Shown here piece after piece: positions 1 through 10,756 of a stretch of DNA of 64,000 nucleotides. A program made the translations under genes and the position numbers. This stretch comes from Zeus faber (Eukaryota > Chordata > Actinopteri > Zeiformes > Zeidae). A model generated the notes under the pieces. It searched no databases. It was not told the DNA's origin and was given only the letters and a program-made list of their open reading frames with translations. The stretch lies in contig OY482864.1 of assembly GCA_960531495.1 (NCBI GenBank), positions 2,673,773 through 2,737,772 on the forward strand, read 5' to 3'. Position 1 is the stretch's first letter. The number at the start of each line of letters is the position of its first letter.

Positions 1-240
1 TAGATTCGACCCAGTGCCCACATCTGATGAAGGGTCATATGGCATTCTGTTCTTATTGGATGGTCCAGGTCATCTTGTAGCCGTGATAGGAACACATAAT
101 GATAATAGAAGAGGTGTGTAGTAATGGCGATGTTGAGGAAGCCCTCTTTTTTGAGGTAGTGGAGGGCAACATAGTAGATGTTTGTAACAGCTGCCCACAG
201 GTCTCTCCTTAGGTACTCGATTCTGAAAAATTGTTTAGAC
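1..240 (-). pseudogene. C-terminal end of an integrase-core (IS3EU-like) transposase
   Basis: Reading the minus strand gives a protein-like stretch with RRDLWAAVTNIYY, then YHYVFLSRLQDDLD, then HPIRTECHMTLHQMW. This order (a helical segment, an H-Y-VFLPRL-type block, then an NHPIRTE-NMTP-QLW-type motif) is known to me from the end of fish and invertebrate transposase-like proteins with an rve integrase core, filed as IS3EU-like elements. The open stretch runs off the window edge. It pairs with the N-terminal half at 879-1300 on the same strand, so the two are probably one gene interrupted by later DNA. The superfamily name is recalled from memory and less certain than the integrase-type assignment. 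Confidence 0.65.
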
Positions 241-878
241 CGGAACCCTTTTCACTTTGACAGGGAACTGCAATAGTTGGATTTACGGTCATTTTGCATG
301 GGATTATGCAATAATTGTAGTAGAGATTTCAAAAACACTAAATAAATGTAATATGCAAATAATATTACTGCTGTTAGTGGGTATATGTGTAACAAACAAT
401 ACCGCATGGCAGCATTGGAGTGCCCTCTTTCAAATTGCAATTCTGCCCTTTTGAACTAACTGTTGATTGTGAGTACTAAAGCTGCCCGTTCTAGTGCCAC
501 GGACTGTAAAAATGAGGTGTGCAACATCTACATTTTGCACCCCCTGATCAGCCAGGAACATTTAGAACGAAGACCATTTTAAGTGTTGGTGTTTTAAATT
601 GATAATGCAGTTATACCACTTTAATATAGACAAACATAATAAGTAGAATTAACATGTATATGTACATTTATCCCTGAAAACTCTGCTTACCTTTCATGCT
701 TACCTTTCATGCAAAGCCATCTATGCTGTCAAAGACAACCATGTTGTACATTGAACATGTAAAATGTAAAATGTGTGTCAACATGTTGTATAAGCCCATA
801 GTGAAATAGTATTATACCATCATTATATTAGTGTAATATAATGAATGAATCTGCCCTTTCTAAGAAGAGGAAAATAAT
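241..878. other. AT-rich DNA separating two halves of the transposase
   Basis: About 640 bp with no coding signal lies where the catalytic middle of the flanking transposase should be. It may be an insertion, or a replacement of the deleted core. I see no clear terminal inverted repeats or poly(A) tail. The short open frames here match nothing I recognise. Confidence 0.5.
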
Positions 879-1300
879 TTACGGGATGATTTTATGATTT
901 GTGTGGATGTGTATCAAGGACTGGGGGATTGGAACTGAGTAGGTTCTTCGAACAATGCACCCCAAGTTGAACATAAGTGACATGACTCCAATGATGTTGA
1001 CGCGGTGCATGGAAGCTCTGACGTGGTCATACTGCACCCACAGTCCTTGAGCTTGCAGAAGTGCTTTCACCATTCGATAAGCAGAGTGAGGCTGCGAGGA
1101 ATTGATGTCTCTCACACACTAGTCCAATTCGTCATTTGTCAGAGTGCTTAACAGTGCCCTGACTGAGATATCAGCATCAGCCATATGTCAGTGCAGTGTT
1201 CGTCTTGACACCCCCAAAAGTGCAGCAATGCATGCGATGGACAGGTTAAGGTTCAAAACACTGCAAAGGTACTCCGCAGAGAAGACCATTCACAGTCATC
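879..1300 (-). pseudogene. N-terminal half of an integrase-core (IS3EU-like) transposase
   Basis: The minus strand reads a helix-turn-helix-like block (IACIAALLGVSRRTLH), an ISVRALLSTLTNDELD segment, then HSAYRMVKALLQAQGL, VRASMHRVN and RRTYSVPIPQSLIHIHTNHK. The last motif corresponds to the start of the integrase core, where the family has a W-H-I-D-G-N-H-K block; here the first catalytic Asp position reads Thr (IHTNHK) and the frame ends just after. Two in-frame stops occur upstream, after RRTLH and after NDELD. The rest of the core is absent, and the C-terminus reappears at 1-240. This is a dead copy. Confidence 0.68.
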
Positions 1301-2689
1301 CAACTAGTCCTTGCTCAAATTGCACAGTTGTAGTGTATTGCTCACCTTCTTTCTTTTCCAGGTTTCTTTTCCAAGCCTATGTAGCTCTGGCAGGACATCT
1401 AAAATAGCTGAGAAACAGCTACCCGACTGGATATGGCATTCAAAAACACATGTTCTTGTGTGACAGCAAACTCTAAGTAGTCTAAATCCAGAGGAATTTG
1501 CTTAATAATATGTTTTAATAAAGGAGCGGAGTCTTCCTAAAATTTGATCAAGCAGCACTTCCTATAAGATAAACTAAATGTGTTACGCAAATCTACTGGA
1601 CTAATTAACATTAGCATTAACTCCTATAATTCTCCCAAGTGGATGTTGAGGCTCGACATTTGGCAACATTTTGGCACTGGCTCTCCCGGTGAGTAATTTA
1701 AAAATTTCACTGGCCCTGACTTTCTATTATTTCCTGCCCAACATAAGGGCTGTTATCACTGTTATTTTTGTATTAAATAATGTTAGAACACCTGAAAAGT
1801 CAGCAATTATACAGACAGCTGATCTCTAGCTCGTCCATGATTATGATTTAGACAACCGATTCCCTAACTTTAATTATTCAAAACCAACTCACGTCAGACT
1901 CACCGGAGCCCCATTTGCTCTCTCTGGTCATCATCATCAACATCATCATCATCATGTTATGTGATCCAAGAAAGTGGCTTGACAATTTCAATCCGTTCAA
2001 ATTACATTTTTGTATCCGAATTTCACAGATTGAATGTCAGCAACCTGAATATAGCTTTTCGAATTTCGGAAGCTTGAATTTTTGGATCTGAATTTTTTTA
2101 CATCTAAAAAAGGTCAGATTTGAATTTCAAACAGGTGAATTAATAACCAATGAATTAAAGGTTTACATGGTTTACAAATGAATTAATGAATTTGTTGGTG
2201 TTTACATTTTAATATACAAAACATTATGCCACTTATTTGCTTCCATAGTGGTGTTATCATTTGAAACAAATTAAATTCAAAGCATCGCTCCCTGTGGAGC
2301 CACGCATATTGGCATGTACGACACTCACAGATATTTCCTTCTCTCTTCTTTTACGCTGTCTGCCCTTTGCCATGGAGGAGGAGGCGATAAATATATACAT
2401 TTTCAAATAATATGGCTGCATGTGGTGCAGTCAAAAGCCAGACTCTGTAAAGCTAACATTAGACCTGAGGATATCTGGGGGCTTTCACCTAATTGCCACC
2501 AGACATTACATGGGATTCCCCCATCCCAGTGACCACCTGCTGTCTTGGTATTGTTTACCTTTTAGCAAGCAATCATGCACCAGGCAGGAGGCGAGACCTT
2601 ATATTGTGACGCCTGGGATGAGGGTTGGGAACGTTTTCAATGTGCCCAACATCAGAAACAACATCTAAATGATAGGTTTCCCATTTTGC

Positions 2690-2690
<1 letters not shown>
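1301..2690. other. Non-coding DNA, nothing recognised
   Basis: AT-rich sequence with short random open frames. A small (CAT)n-like tract occurs near 1930-1955, and a repetitive GAATTT/AATTCA-rich stretch near 2000-2150. I see no coding or repeat signature that I can name. Confidence 0.5.
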
Positions 2691-2765
<75 letters not shown>

Positions 2766-2768
2766 TAC
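2691..2768. repeat. (TA)n microsatellite
   Basis: Alternating TA interrupted by single C and G bases. It abuts a Tc1-type terminal repeat on its right side, as expected for an element that targets TA dinucleotides. Confidence 0.95.
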
Positions 2769-2798
2769 ACCGATCAGCCACGACATTAAAACCATTGA
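2769..2798 (+). mobile_element. Tc1/mariner-type terminal inverted repeat remnant
   Basis: The sequence CACCGATCAGCCACGACATT followed by AAAACC closely resembles the ends of the Tc1-like element at 16.2-17.0 kb, whose right end reads GGTTTTAATGTTGTGGCTG on the plus strand. Only the terminus is left; the body is missing. Confidence 0.7.
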
Positions 2799-2846
2799 CA
2801 CATGATGTGTGTCAATGGTTGACACACATCAACCATTGACACACAG
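2791..2846. repeat. Foldback of ACCATTGACACA units
   Basis: ACCATTGACACA at 2791 is followed by TGTGTCAATGGT ending at 2819, a perfect 12-bp stem with a short loop. A third copy in the first orientation follows near 2832. The array starts inside the Tc1-type terminal remnant and may be a rearranged end of it. Confidence 0.85.
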
Positions 2847-2849
2847 TGA

Positions 2850-3522
2850 GTTCAAAGCACGTAATCAGATTGCTGCTGGCTTAGAGTCCTCCATCTGCTG
2901 GTGGTGCTGGAATATCGATTGGATCAACTACATTTATTACAATGAACAGCGCTTTGTCAACTATGCCCGGGATGCTGTTAAAGGCATTTCGTCCCAGCTC
3001 CGTGCTACGTCAGAGATGACTCTACAGAATCATCAGGCCCTCGACACCCATTCAGGGTCCTACCTGTCTCTGTTGGCCGTTTCCCTGTCCTTGCTGTCCC
3101 TGCCACTGCTATCCCTGCCACTGCTGTCCCTGCTGTGTTGGTGGGTAGGGGATAGTTAAACAATCCCTGCTAAAGTATCCTTCCTGGTTGCATCCCCAAC
3201 ATATTATAGGCCCTCTGCGCTGTCCAGGGGGTCCCTGCTTTTGAGCATATCCAGACTGTCCTTGCTGCTAAGCATACTTAGGCTGTCCCTGCTTCTGAGC
3301 ATACAGCCCCACAGTTAAAAAATTTTCTACGATTTATAAAGCAAACTCGGTTTTGAAAATAGGTTGAGAGATAAAAAAAACACAAAGGAACACAAATTTG
3401 GAAAAATGTCCTTTTCCTTCAAGAAAGGTTTTTTAAACGTAAATCTCATCTCGTTCGGTTTTTCAGTCTGCTCCGTATGTGGATCGATGTGTTTCTAGCT
3501 TAAGCCAAAGTATGTCTTCCAG
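2850..3522. other. Non-coding DNA with a degenerate CCCTGC-rich tandem stretch
   Basis: Between about 3065 and 3140 the motif GTCCCTGCCACTGCT recurs in tandem, and a looser GCATA-CTGTCCCTGCT repeat continues to about 3305. An open frame crosses the first array, but its protein is a low-complexity Leu/Ser repeat, so it is not taken as a gene. Confidence 0.6.
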
Positions 3523-3889
3523 ATATTTTATTATTATTATTTTTTTTTTTACCTGTGCTGTCAGCATGCTGGCCATACAACACAGAGTATTTGTGTGTTC
3601 TCAATCTGCAATGCAACTCTTTATTAATTCTTAAATCATCAAGAACTGCTGCAATAACTCTGTCCTGTGGAAGACCTGTAGGATGACAAGAGCACAGTTT
3701 TTGGTTGTACAAAACCACTACCAATCCCCCTCTTTGGAGAACTATTTATCATTTTTGGGTCTATAAACAACAGATCACTACTCCAAGAGGGGGAGAATCA
3801 CCATGGGTGAGACAAACACAAAACCAAACAACATTTACACAGAAACAAAAACGTTGGACGACAACATGTATTGAAAAACAGAGTTAATC

Positions 3890-5040
3890 AGGTCCAGGAA
3901 AACTGGAACAACAATTGGGCACATGGCCTCTTCCTGTTATAGTGCCCCCAGACCTGGCCCAGAGGAGCATAACCCAGTCCCAGTGAGCACGAGGAGACTC
4001 CGCTCACCAGGCGCGCACATATACAACCCACCCCCAAGTGCAGGCACAAGAGCAGCCACAGGCAGAGAACCCGGGCCGCGGGCGCCAGGCACGGCCCGCA
4101 GGCTGGAATCCAGGCCCCGGGCTGACACATCGACAGCCCGCCCGAAACCCACAACAGCAAGCAGCCCCCCAGGGGCCCCGGAAGGCAACCGGCAGCGGGG
4201 GGGCCCCCCCGGCCGACCCCTGGCCAACCACGCCCCACACCAACCCGCCAGCGACCCACCACCTTGGAAGAGCCAAGTGCTCAATGTGTGCTGTTGGCAA
4301 TTGCAGTTAAAATTGCGGGATGTGGGGGTGCCAGTCCTTCAGGCAAGTCGAACCCGAATCACTCATACCCCTCCTGCCCCGCAGACCCTGGTCTGGTGGA
4401 GTGTTGTTCGGAGTAGGATTGTTGTCGGAGTGTATGTGTTCTAAGCTAATAGGAGTTAAAATTAAAATTTCGGGATGGACAAGAATCACGCTAGTGCAGG
4501 AATGTGACAGGCAAGATGGCAGCTGCCCGCTGCATCCCCACCAACATAGCTTGCACCCCGCCCATCCCACAAGCCCTAGGGCTATTGTGTAGTGTATGTA
4601 CTGAGTATGAGTTTTGGCACTGGGAGAGGCGCAGCGCGACCAGATCGAGACAGGGTGCAGAAGGCCAGGGAGCGACCACGCAGACCCCACCCCAGACCTG
4701 ACCGTGCCCACCTCCCGTACTAGGTGGCATCCAACCAATAGCAACCAGCCACGGGTGCAGAGCGACCCACCATGCACCTCTGCACCCCCGTCAGGCCCCT
4801 GGTCTGCACCCGGCTGCCGAGCATGCAGACCACAGAACAGAGGGCGGCAGACGGCCCCACCACACACAGTCCAACCCCCCAGCGACGAGTACCCCGCGCA
4901 ACGACAGCGCCAGAGGACAGGTACCCCGGCAGCCCGGTGTGACGACAGGAGACCGGCCCCCAACGAAGGAAGCACCCACTTGCCCCAAAACACGACAACA
5001 TTGCCCCGACTTAGGAAGACTCAAGTATTAAATGATGGAG
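3890..5040 (-). other. G-rich 3' UTR of the L1-like LINE
   Basis: A GC-rich block far above the local average lies directly downstream of the ORF2 C-terminus on the LINE strand. The minus strand carries many G3-G7 runs, for example around 4195-4215 and 4555-4570. Its many overlapping open frames in both strands are a by-product of base composition. Position and composition fit a 3' UTR of the element rather than a separate CpG-island gene. Confidence 0.65.
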
Positions 5041-5065
5041 TTATGTCAGTGATATTTAATTAAAT

Positions 5066-6201
5066 TAATCAACCTTGTTTTTGGACATTGTCAATAGTTT
5101 TTCCATTAAGATGAATTCTAGTTTTAAATGTAACCATGGAGATGTGGTGAGATTTGCTCTGTTTTTCCAATTGAGTAATATTCTTTTTTTGTCATTTATT
5201 AAGGCGAGGTTGATATTGGTGGGAACAGCAAGGTCTCTTCTCCATTCCATTGTGGGTAAAGGTAAAATGTCATCTGTTTTTAATAAATGTTTGTATATTC
5301 TGGAAAAGGGATTTTTTAAATGACCGATATGAGTGTAGAATGTTGTTCGTCAATTTGATTAAAATTTTTAGAGACTGCTGTAGTTGAAGGAATTGAAGGA
5401 AGCCGTGGCCAACAATACTATACCTTTGGGTTAGGTACCTAAGGTTGGGAAGGATATAAGCAAAATGTTTTCAAAAAAGTGTTCCAGATGAGTAAGTTCA
5501 TGTCTTCACCAAGACATGAAGATTTTTGGTCTGTTTTTAACCAGAAAATCTGGGTTGCGCCAGATTGCCGTCTATTTGTTTGGAGACCACTGACTTTGAG
5601 AAATCGCTACCAGGCTGACAGAGTTGTTGCAATGAATGGGTTTTTAAAGCTTTTACGTTTCCTTATTGATTCAGTAAGGAATTCAGAAAAGGATAACTCC
5701 TGACATTCTGGTTGTTCAATGTCTCGCCATCCATGGCCCAATTGTTGCTCTGGTTGTAACCATTTAACTATATATTGAAGATGGTTCACTAGATAGTAGT
5801 ATATGAAGTTTGTGGCTGCTAGGCCTCCACAATCTTTGTATTTCTGTAGTGTTGCTAGTTTAATTCTCGGTTTCTTGTATTTCCAATAAAATTTATTGAC
5901 TTTTGAGTCTAGAGTATTAAAACCAATGTACTGCTGGTTGCACTGGTGTCATTGAAAATATATTGTTTATTTTAGGTAGTATATTCATTTTCACTGCTGC
6001 TGTCCTACCAGTTAGTGAAATGGGTAGGTTGATCCATCAAATGAGGTCTTGGTCAATGGATTTGAGCAATGGAGTAAAGTTAAGGCTAAACAAATCTGAC
6101 AGATTGGTGGAAATATCAATACCAAGGTATCTAATTTTTCCCGTTGTGATGGTTAAGGGAAGTTTCTGGGTTACAGCATTGTATTCCCCCCCACTGAGTG
6201 G
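5066..6201 (-). pseudogene. LINE ORF2, region C-terminal of the reverse transcriptase
   Basis: Minus-strand frames give KPRIKLATLQKYKDCGGLAA near 5820-5870, then NHLQYIVKWLQPEQQLG, and near the end KKRILLNWKNRANLTTSPWL. These correspond to the conserved K-x-P-R-I-K...GGL..P block after the thumb and to the extreme C-terminal I-LL-WK segment of L1-type ORF2 proteins. Reading frames change more than once, so the region is a relic. Confidence 0.8.
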
Positions 6202-7034
6202 TTAGTCTGTGGTTTTAGTCCAATTTATTGAATAGTCGAAGATAGCTGAGAATTTAGATATAAGATTGATCACGTCCGAACATGATATTGGGTTCCATAC
6301 GTCCAACAAGAAATCGTCTGCATACAAACTTATTTTTTGAACAGAGTTTCCTGTTTGTATGCCAACGATATTACTGTTTTGACAGATGGCCGCCGCGAGG
6401 GGTTCAATAAAGATGGTGAATAGTAAAGGGGAGAGCGGACATCCTTGTCTTGTGCCGCGTAGAGTTGGGAAGTGTAACCATTGGTGATGACAGAAGCAAA
6501 TAGGGAGTTGTAGAGGATTCTGATCCATTGAATAAGTGACTCTCCAAAGCCAAATTTGTTGAGGGTTGAAAAGAGATATGTGCAATTAACTCTGTCAAAC
6601 GCTTTTTCGGCATCTAAAGAAGCAATAACAGTGATTAAGTTATTCTTTTGAGATATGCTGATCAGACTGAATAAACAGCGCATATTGCTGGATGAGTGTC
6701 TGCCTTAGACAAAGCCTGTTTGGTCTGGGTGGATGGTAAATGGAATTACTTTTTCAATTCTGTTGGTTAGTGTTTTATTGATAATCTTTAGATCGCAATT
6801 AATAAGGCTTATGGATCTATAACTGGAGGTGAGGGTTGGGTCCTTATTGGGTTTGAGTAAAACCCAAATGAGAGCAGTATTCATGTGCGGAGGCATGGTG
6901 GAGGTTGACTTAATCTCTGTGACCATTCTGATGAATAATTGGGATACAAGTGGCCAGAAGTGTAAATAGAATTCCACTGGGTAGCCATCTGATCCAGGTG
7001 ATTTATTGTTTGGCATAGAGAAGAGAGCTTTCAT
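6202..7034 (-). pseudogene. LINE ORF2, reverse transcriptase domain
   Basis: RT motifs are visible in order: NKSPGSDGYPVEFY, then LLKPNKDPTLTSSYRSISL with HPDQTGFV, then SLDAEKAFDRVN with FGFGESLIQWIR, then RGTRQGCPLSPLLFTIF, and KISLYADDFLLDVW. The catalytic YADD is intact at 6313-6324. A stop follows HPDQTGFV near 6705 in the same frame as the next block, and a frameshift near 6480 separates the AFDRV block from the QGCPLSP/YADD block. In a live element this enzyme primes cDNA synthesis at nicked chromosomal DNA. Confidence 0.93.
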
Positions 7035-7480
7035 GAGTTCTTCTAGAGTAAGTGGTTGATGTAATGTGGTAGCCTGCTCTGTAAAAAGTTTAGGGAGGTC
7101 AATATCCTTAAGGAATGAGTGAATGTTTGATATATTAGATTAATTATCAGAGTGATATAGCTTATTTTAAGTCTCTAAATATGTTATTGATGTCTTGTCC
7201 TGATGTATGTATGTTGTCCTACCCTGTGGATCTTTGATGGCTGTAATCAGTGTTTTTTCTCTATCATGTTTCAATTGATTGGCAAGAAATCTACATGATT
7301 TGTCATTAAATTCAAAATAATTTTGCTCTTGTTCGTTCCAAGAGGAATTGTGTCTTGATGGATGATCTTATCAAGTTGAGATGTAATTGTCCGGATCTCA
7401 TTTCGGATTTGCTCAGTGGGTCAGTGGGCTTGTTGGGAGTTTTGGCATTCTTGTCCTTTCCTTTTCTTGTGAGTGGAGAA

Positions 7481-8380
7481 TTAAATAATACTACCTCTTA
7501 GAACTGCCTTAGCCGCTTCCCAGAGTATGAAAAGGGATATTTCTGGAGAGTCATTCAGTTCAATGAAGGAAGTCCATTCTCTGGAAAATAAGTGGTTCAA
7601 TTCTTTATCTGTCAAAAGTGAGGCATTAAACCACCACCTGCAGGGAGGGTTCCGGTTGGTTTCATTTAGGAGGTTGAAACTAATCGGCCTGTGATCGGAG
7701 ATTACAAGAGGGTGGATTTCAGGATTAGTGATTTTGGACATTACAGAGTTACTTGTCAAGAAAAGGTTGATTCTAGAGAAGCTTTGGTGGGGTGGTGAAT
7801 AATATGTGTATTCTCTATTATGTGGATTATTTGATCTGCAACAATCGCCAAGAGCAAGATCAGTCATATATTGTTTTATAGTGTTCATTTATAGTGCCAG
7901 GATTTGTGATTATTTCTGGTTTGAGAACTGTCTGAACTTGGATCCAGTACTGTGTTGAAGTCTCCTCCCATTATAATAATTGAGTCAGAGAATTCTCAGA
8001 GTTTAAAAAATATATTGTGAAAGAAATTTGGATCGTCCTCATTCGGACCATAAATATTAGCTATGGTTAATTTGATGTTCCCTAAAATTAAGTTTATCAT
8101 TATGTTACGCCCTTCTAGGTCTGAAATTGTGGTTTTATTTTGATATGGGATACTTTTATTGATCAATAAAGAAACACCCCTTTTTTGAGTTGTACAATGC
8201 AGAAAACATCTGATTTACCCATTTAGCTTTGAGTTTGAGGTGCTCGGATGCAGTGAGGTGAGTTTCTTGAACTAGACAGAAGCTGGAGTTCATCCTGGTG
8301 AGGTGACTTTGGATTTTTCTCCGTTTAGCAGGTGAGCCCAAGCCTCTCACATTCCAACTAACAATCTTAATGGGTGTCAT
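7481..8380 (-). pseudogene. LINE ORF2, APE-type endonuclease domain
   Basis: From the start codon at 8378-8380 the protein reads IKIVSWNVRGLGSPAKRRKI, then FCLVQETHL, then (after a frameshift near 8150) NIYGPNEDDPNFF and IIMGGDFNTVLD, and (after another near 7895) REYTYYSPPHQSFSRIN and ISDHRPISF. These carry the Asn, Glu, Tyr, Asp-Asn and Ser-Asp-His residues expected of the exonuclease/endonuclease/phosphatase fold used by L1-like elements to nick target DNA. All catalytic motifs survive, but the reading frame does not. Confidence 0.9.
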
Positions 8381-8542
8381 TGAAGTTAGTTAGGGGGTGA
8401 TGGCACAGTGCATCCAGGGCAATAGCTATACTACCGTGCCCATTCTTTCCCATAGATAAGAGTTTTCCTCCTATATATTCGTTTTTACTGTCCTAGTATT
8501 GCAGGAAGATTTGTGTACATATCTACCCCAACAAAGGACAAA

Positions 8543-8588
8543 TATTATTAATAATAATTATAATAATAATTACAACAACAACAATAAC

Positions 8589-8673
<85 letters not shown>

Positions 8674-8692
8674 GTTATTGTTATTATTATAC
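8543..8692. repeat. Compound (AAT)n/(ATT)n microsatellite forming a palindrome
   Basis: About 45 bp of AAT units runs directly into about 45 bp of ATT units, centred near 8630, so the two arms are self-complementary. Interrupted AAC and GTT units extend both sides. Confidence 0.95.
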
Positions 8693-8954
8693 AGCTTCAG
8701 GCAAAAATACACAGGCTCCAGATCTAGTTATGTTAGCATTTTGTAACCATTTATAGTTTTCAGAGTTTTGTAAAAAACGCAGCACAAGTAACAGTTTTCC
8801 AAGTTTCCTTTAAACGTAGCGCCGGGTCAAGTTGTCTGTCTGCGTGTCTTAAGTGGCTGAATGTGAACGAGAGAGATGAAGCTTGGACTCGACTTTGGAT
8901 GATGATGTCACAAAGCTGCGGACTCCTGAAATCAAATTGCCTCAATGTTATTCA

Positions 8955-9048
8955 AATGCAGGGCAGGGCCAGGGAATGAGGAAGAGGAGGCAGGCGGAGG
9001 CGAAACAACACCGGTTGGCGTGTATTTATTCTCAGTCTTTTTTAATAG
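8955..9048 (-). mobile_element. Fragment of the same Gypsy LTR family as at 41 and 43.6 kb
   Basis: The plus strand here (AGGAAGAGGAGGCAGGCGGA, then GGCGAAACA and GTTGGCGTGT) is the near-identical reverse complement of 41225-41300 in the 5' LTR of the Gypsy element. Similarity stops near 9045, just before a SINE. It is a truncated LTR in the opposite orientation and shows that this family has inserted more than once in the window. Confidence 0.85.
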
Positions 9049-9074
9049 AGATATTTATTTAATATTTAATACGT

Positions 9075-9237
9075 ATGAAGTCTCTTCTGTGTGGAGAACA
9101 TGCAAACTCCACACAGAAAGGCTCCTATTTGGGAGATAACCCGCCGGAGCACGGTGCCAACAGCGCCCCAGGTGGGAATCGAACACAGGCCCTTCTTGCT
9201 GTGAGGCAGCAGTGCAATGCACTGCGCCACCGTGCCA
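9075..9237 (-). mobile_element. tRNA-derived SINE
   Basis: On the minus strand the copy starts GGCACGGTGGCGCAGTG, which contains a pol III A-box-like sequence, and has a B-box-like GTTCGATTCCC at 9174-9184. It continues with the TGTGTGGAGTTTGCATGTTC block widespread in fish SINE-like repeats. The 3' end is blurred in AT-rich DNA near 9075. Pol III-type promoter boxes imply that a live copy would be transcribed by RNA polymerase III and mobilised by a LINE. Confidence 0.78.
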
Positions 9238-9239
9238 AG

Positions 9240-9769
9240 TACCATCAGATAGTGACAATAAAAGCAAAGCAAGCAAATTATATTGTATAAAAGTTCTTCA
9301 TACTGTATAAAAAAAAATCATTTTTTCTCTGTTTCTGGAGTTCAATACACTTCTTGAGTTGCATAAAGAACAGTAATTGTGTTGATTTCTTCACCAAACA
9401 ACAATTTCAGTCTCCGGAACATTTGGCTGTTCTGACAATAGGATTTCACGGGAGTCCTCAAAGTTATCAAAGGAGTTTGATCCCTTCCAGGGGGCCCATG
9501 TACTGTCGACAAACATGGCAGTCTGCATTTTTTTCTCATCTATTTAGCAAAGGTGGACGGACACGCCTCCACCACAAATTTAGCCCCTGCTGTAGCTACG
9601 TAACAACAGATGAAGCCGTGACCGAAACTTCCTACAGTATGTCAATAACCACACTCACTGAAAAAAGTCACTTGATAGACCCAACAACCCTGTGTTCTAT
9701 CATATGTCTGAACAGCCATCCATCCTCGAGTCCAAAGTTTTAATTTGGTATCCTAACACTGTGTGAGCC
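9240..9769. other. Non-coding DNA, nothing recognised
   Basis: A 129-codon open frame (9354-9743, plus) crosses this stretch, but it shows no domain, no signal peptide and no similarity I recognise, and I see no supporting promoter or splice context. I do not call it a gene. Confidence 0.4.
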
Positions 9770-9777
9770 TGAGAGAG

Positions 9778-9824
<47 letters not shown>
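9770..9824. repeat. (GA)n microsatellite
   Basis: Nearly pure GA dinucleotides with one early GC interruption and a terminal GAGC. Confidence 0.95.
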
Positions 9825-9825
<1 letters not shown>

Positions 9826-10610
9826 TAATAAGAACGAAGTGAGGGAGATTTACAGCCCTAATCAAATGTCGGCCCCGCTGTTGGTAATGTACCTTGGATG
9901 ATGTCATAAAACTGTCCCTTTGTCGACACTGTGATTTATCGTGTAACATAGGACTTGTATAAACAAAAATACTGCTGAAGCGAACGAAAATAAAATAAAA
10001 AATCATCGTAGTGCCAAACTTTTCTACCGTACAACAGAAAAAGCTAAATAATACAATTCTAGTCTAAAGTCTATTTATATGTTTTCCACCCTGTGATGCA
10101 ACCCAGCCCTTCATCAATAAGGGTAATTGTGCCTTTCCACGAAACACTGCGATTCCGCCGCCATAAATATTATTGCGTGTAATCAGAACGTTAGTGCGCC
10201 AGCGGCTCCACGCTGTCCAGGCCTACCCAAGTGGACCCGAGCGTAACACCGTTGTCCGCCCTTGTCTGCGGTGAGAGAAAGCATTGCCCCCACAGTGTCT
10301 CAGCAATTCGTTGAAACAAATCGTTGAAATGACCCTTTTTTGGGAAAAAAAAATGGAAATATGCTTTACCTCAAAAATCTTTAATCATGTTGTGTATTTT
10401 CAACAAAAAGTTTTTGGTTGTGTTCTGCCAACAAGTTTTTTGAGTCAAGTAAGAGGGATGCCTATGGAAACAATAAACAGAACAATACATCAAATAAAGG
10501 ACTGATATACTGTATTTGATATTGTATTGTATTGTATCACATCTTTATATTGATGAATAGTACAATCAAATCATCTCAGTCATAACATGATTATTGCCCT
10601 AAGTTAAGTG
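9825..10610. other. Non-coding DNA, nothing recognised
   Basis: Mixed-composition sequence with a moderately GC-rich patch at about 10140-10290. No coding or repeat signature is evident. Confidence 0.4.
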
Positions 10611-10611
10611 T

Positions 10612-10756
10612 GATAGATTTGCTATTATTCAACTCGGGCCTTATTTTAATGTTGGTTCTCATTAACTGTTCATAGGAATACCTTGGTAAACCCTTTACTA
10701 TTGTGAAATTTACCAATCTTCTGCAGCTTCTCACTTTGTTTCAATGCAGTCTGTGG
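10612..10756 (+). repeat. Unnamed dispersed repeat, copy A
   Basis: Shares with copies at 30.2, 44.0, 46.1, 54.3 and 61.3 kb the ordered blocks TTTGCTATT-TTCAAC, GGGCCTTATT, ATGTTGGTTCTCAT, CTTTACTATTG-GAAA and CTTCTGCA-CTTCTCACT. No coding frame crosses it. It is likely a non-autonomous element or the 3' part of one. Confidence 0.75.

Larger units (their letters stand above)
3523..8380 (-). mobile_element. L1-like non-LTR retrotransposon (LINE), nearly full ORF2 plus 3' UTR
   Basis: In minus-strand order the element holds an APE-type endonuclease (8380-7481), a linker, a reverse transcriptase (7034-6202), a C-terminal region (to about 5066) and a G-rich 3' UTR (about 5040-3890). An A-rich run on the minus strand at 3525-3551 could be the poly(A) tail, which would put the 3' end there. 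No ORF1 is visible upstream of the ORF2 start at 8380; a trinucleotide repeat begins only about 160 bp further on, so the copy is probably 5'-truncated. Several frameshifts and stops make it inactive. Domain order and motifs fit the L1/Tx1 group; the exact clade is not settled. Confidence 0.9.

Noticed and set aside
3923..5063. Many overlapping open frames of 90-230 codons on both strands
   Set aside because: They follow from the high GC content of the LINE 3' UTR; none shows a domain and they overlap one another in all frames.
9354..9743. 129-codon plus-strand frame
   Set aside because: No domain, composition bias typical of random DNA, and no promoter or splice context seen.
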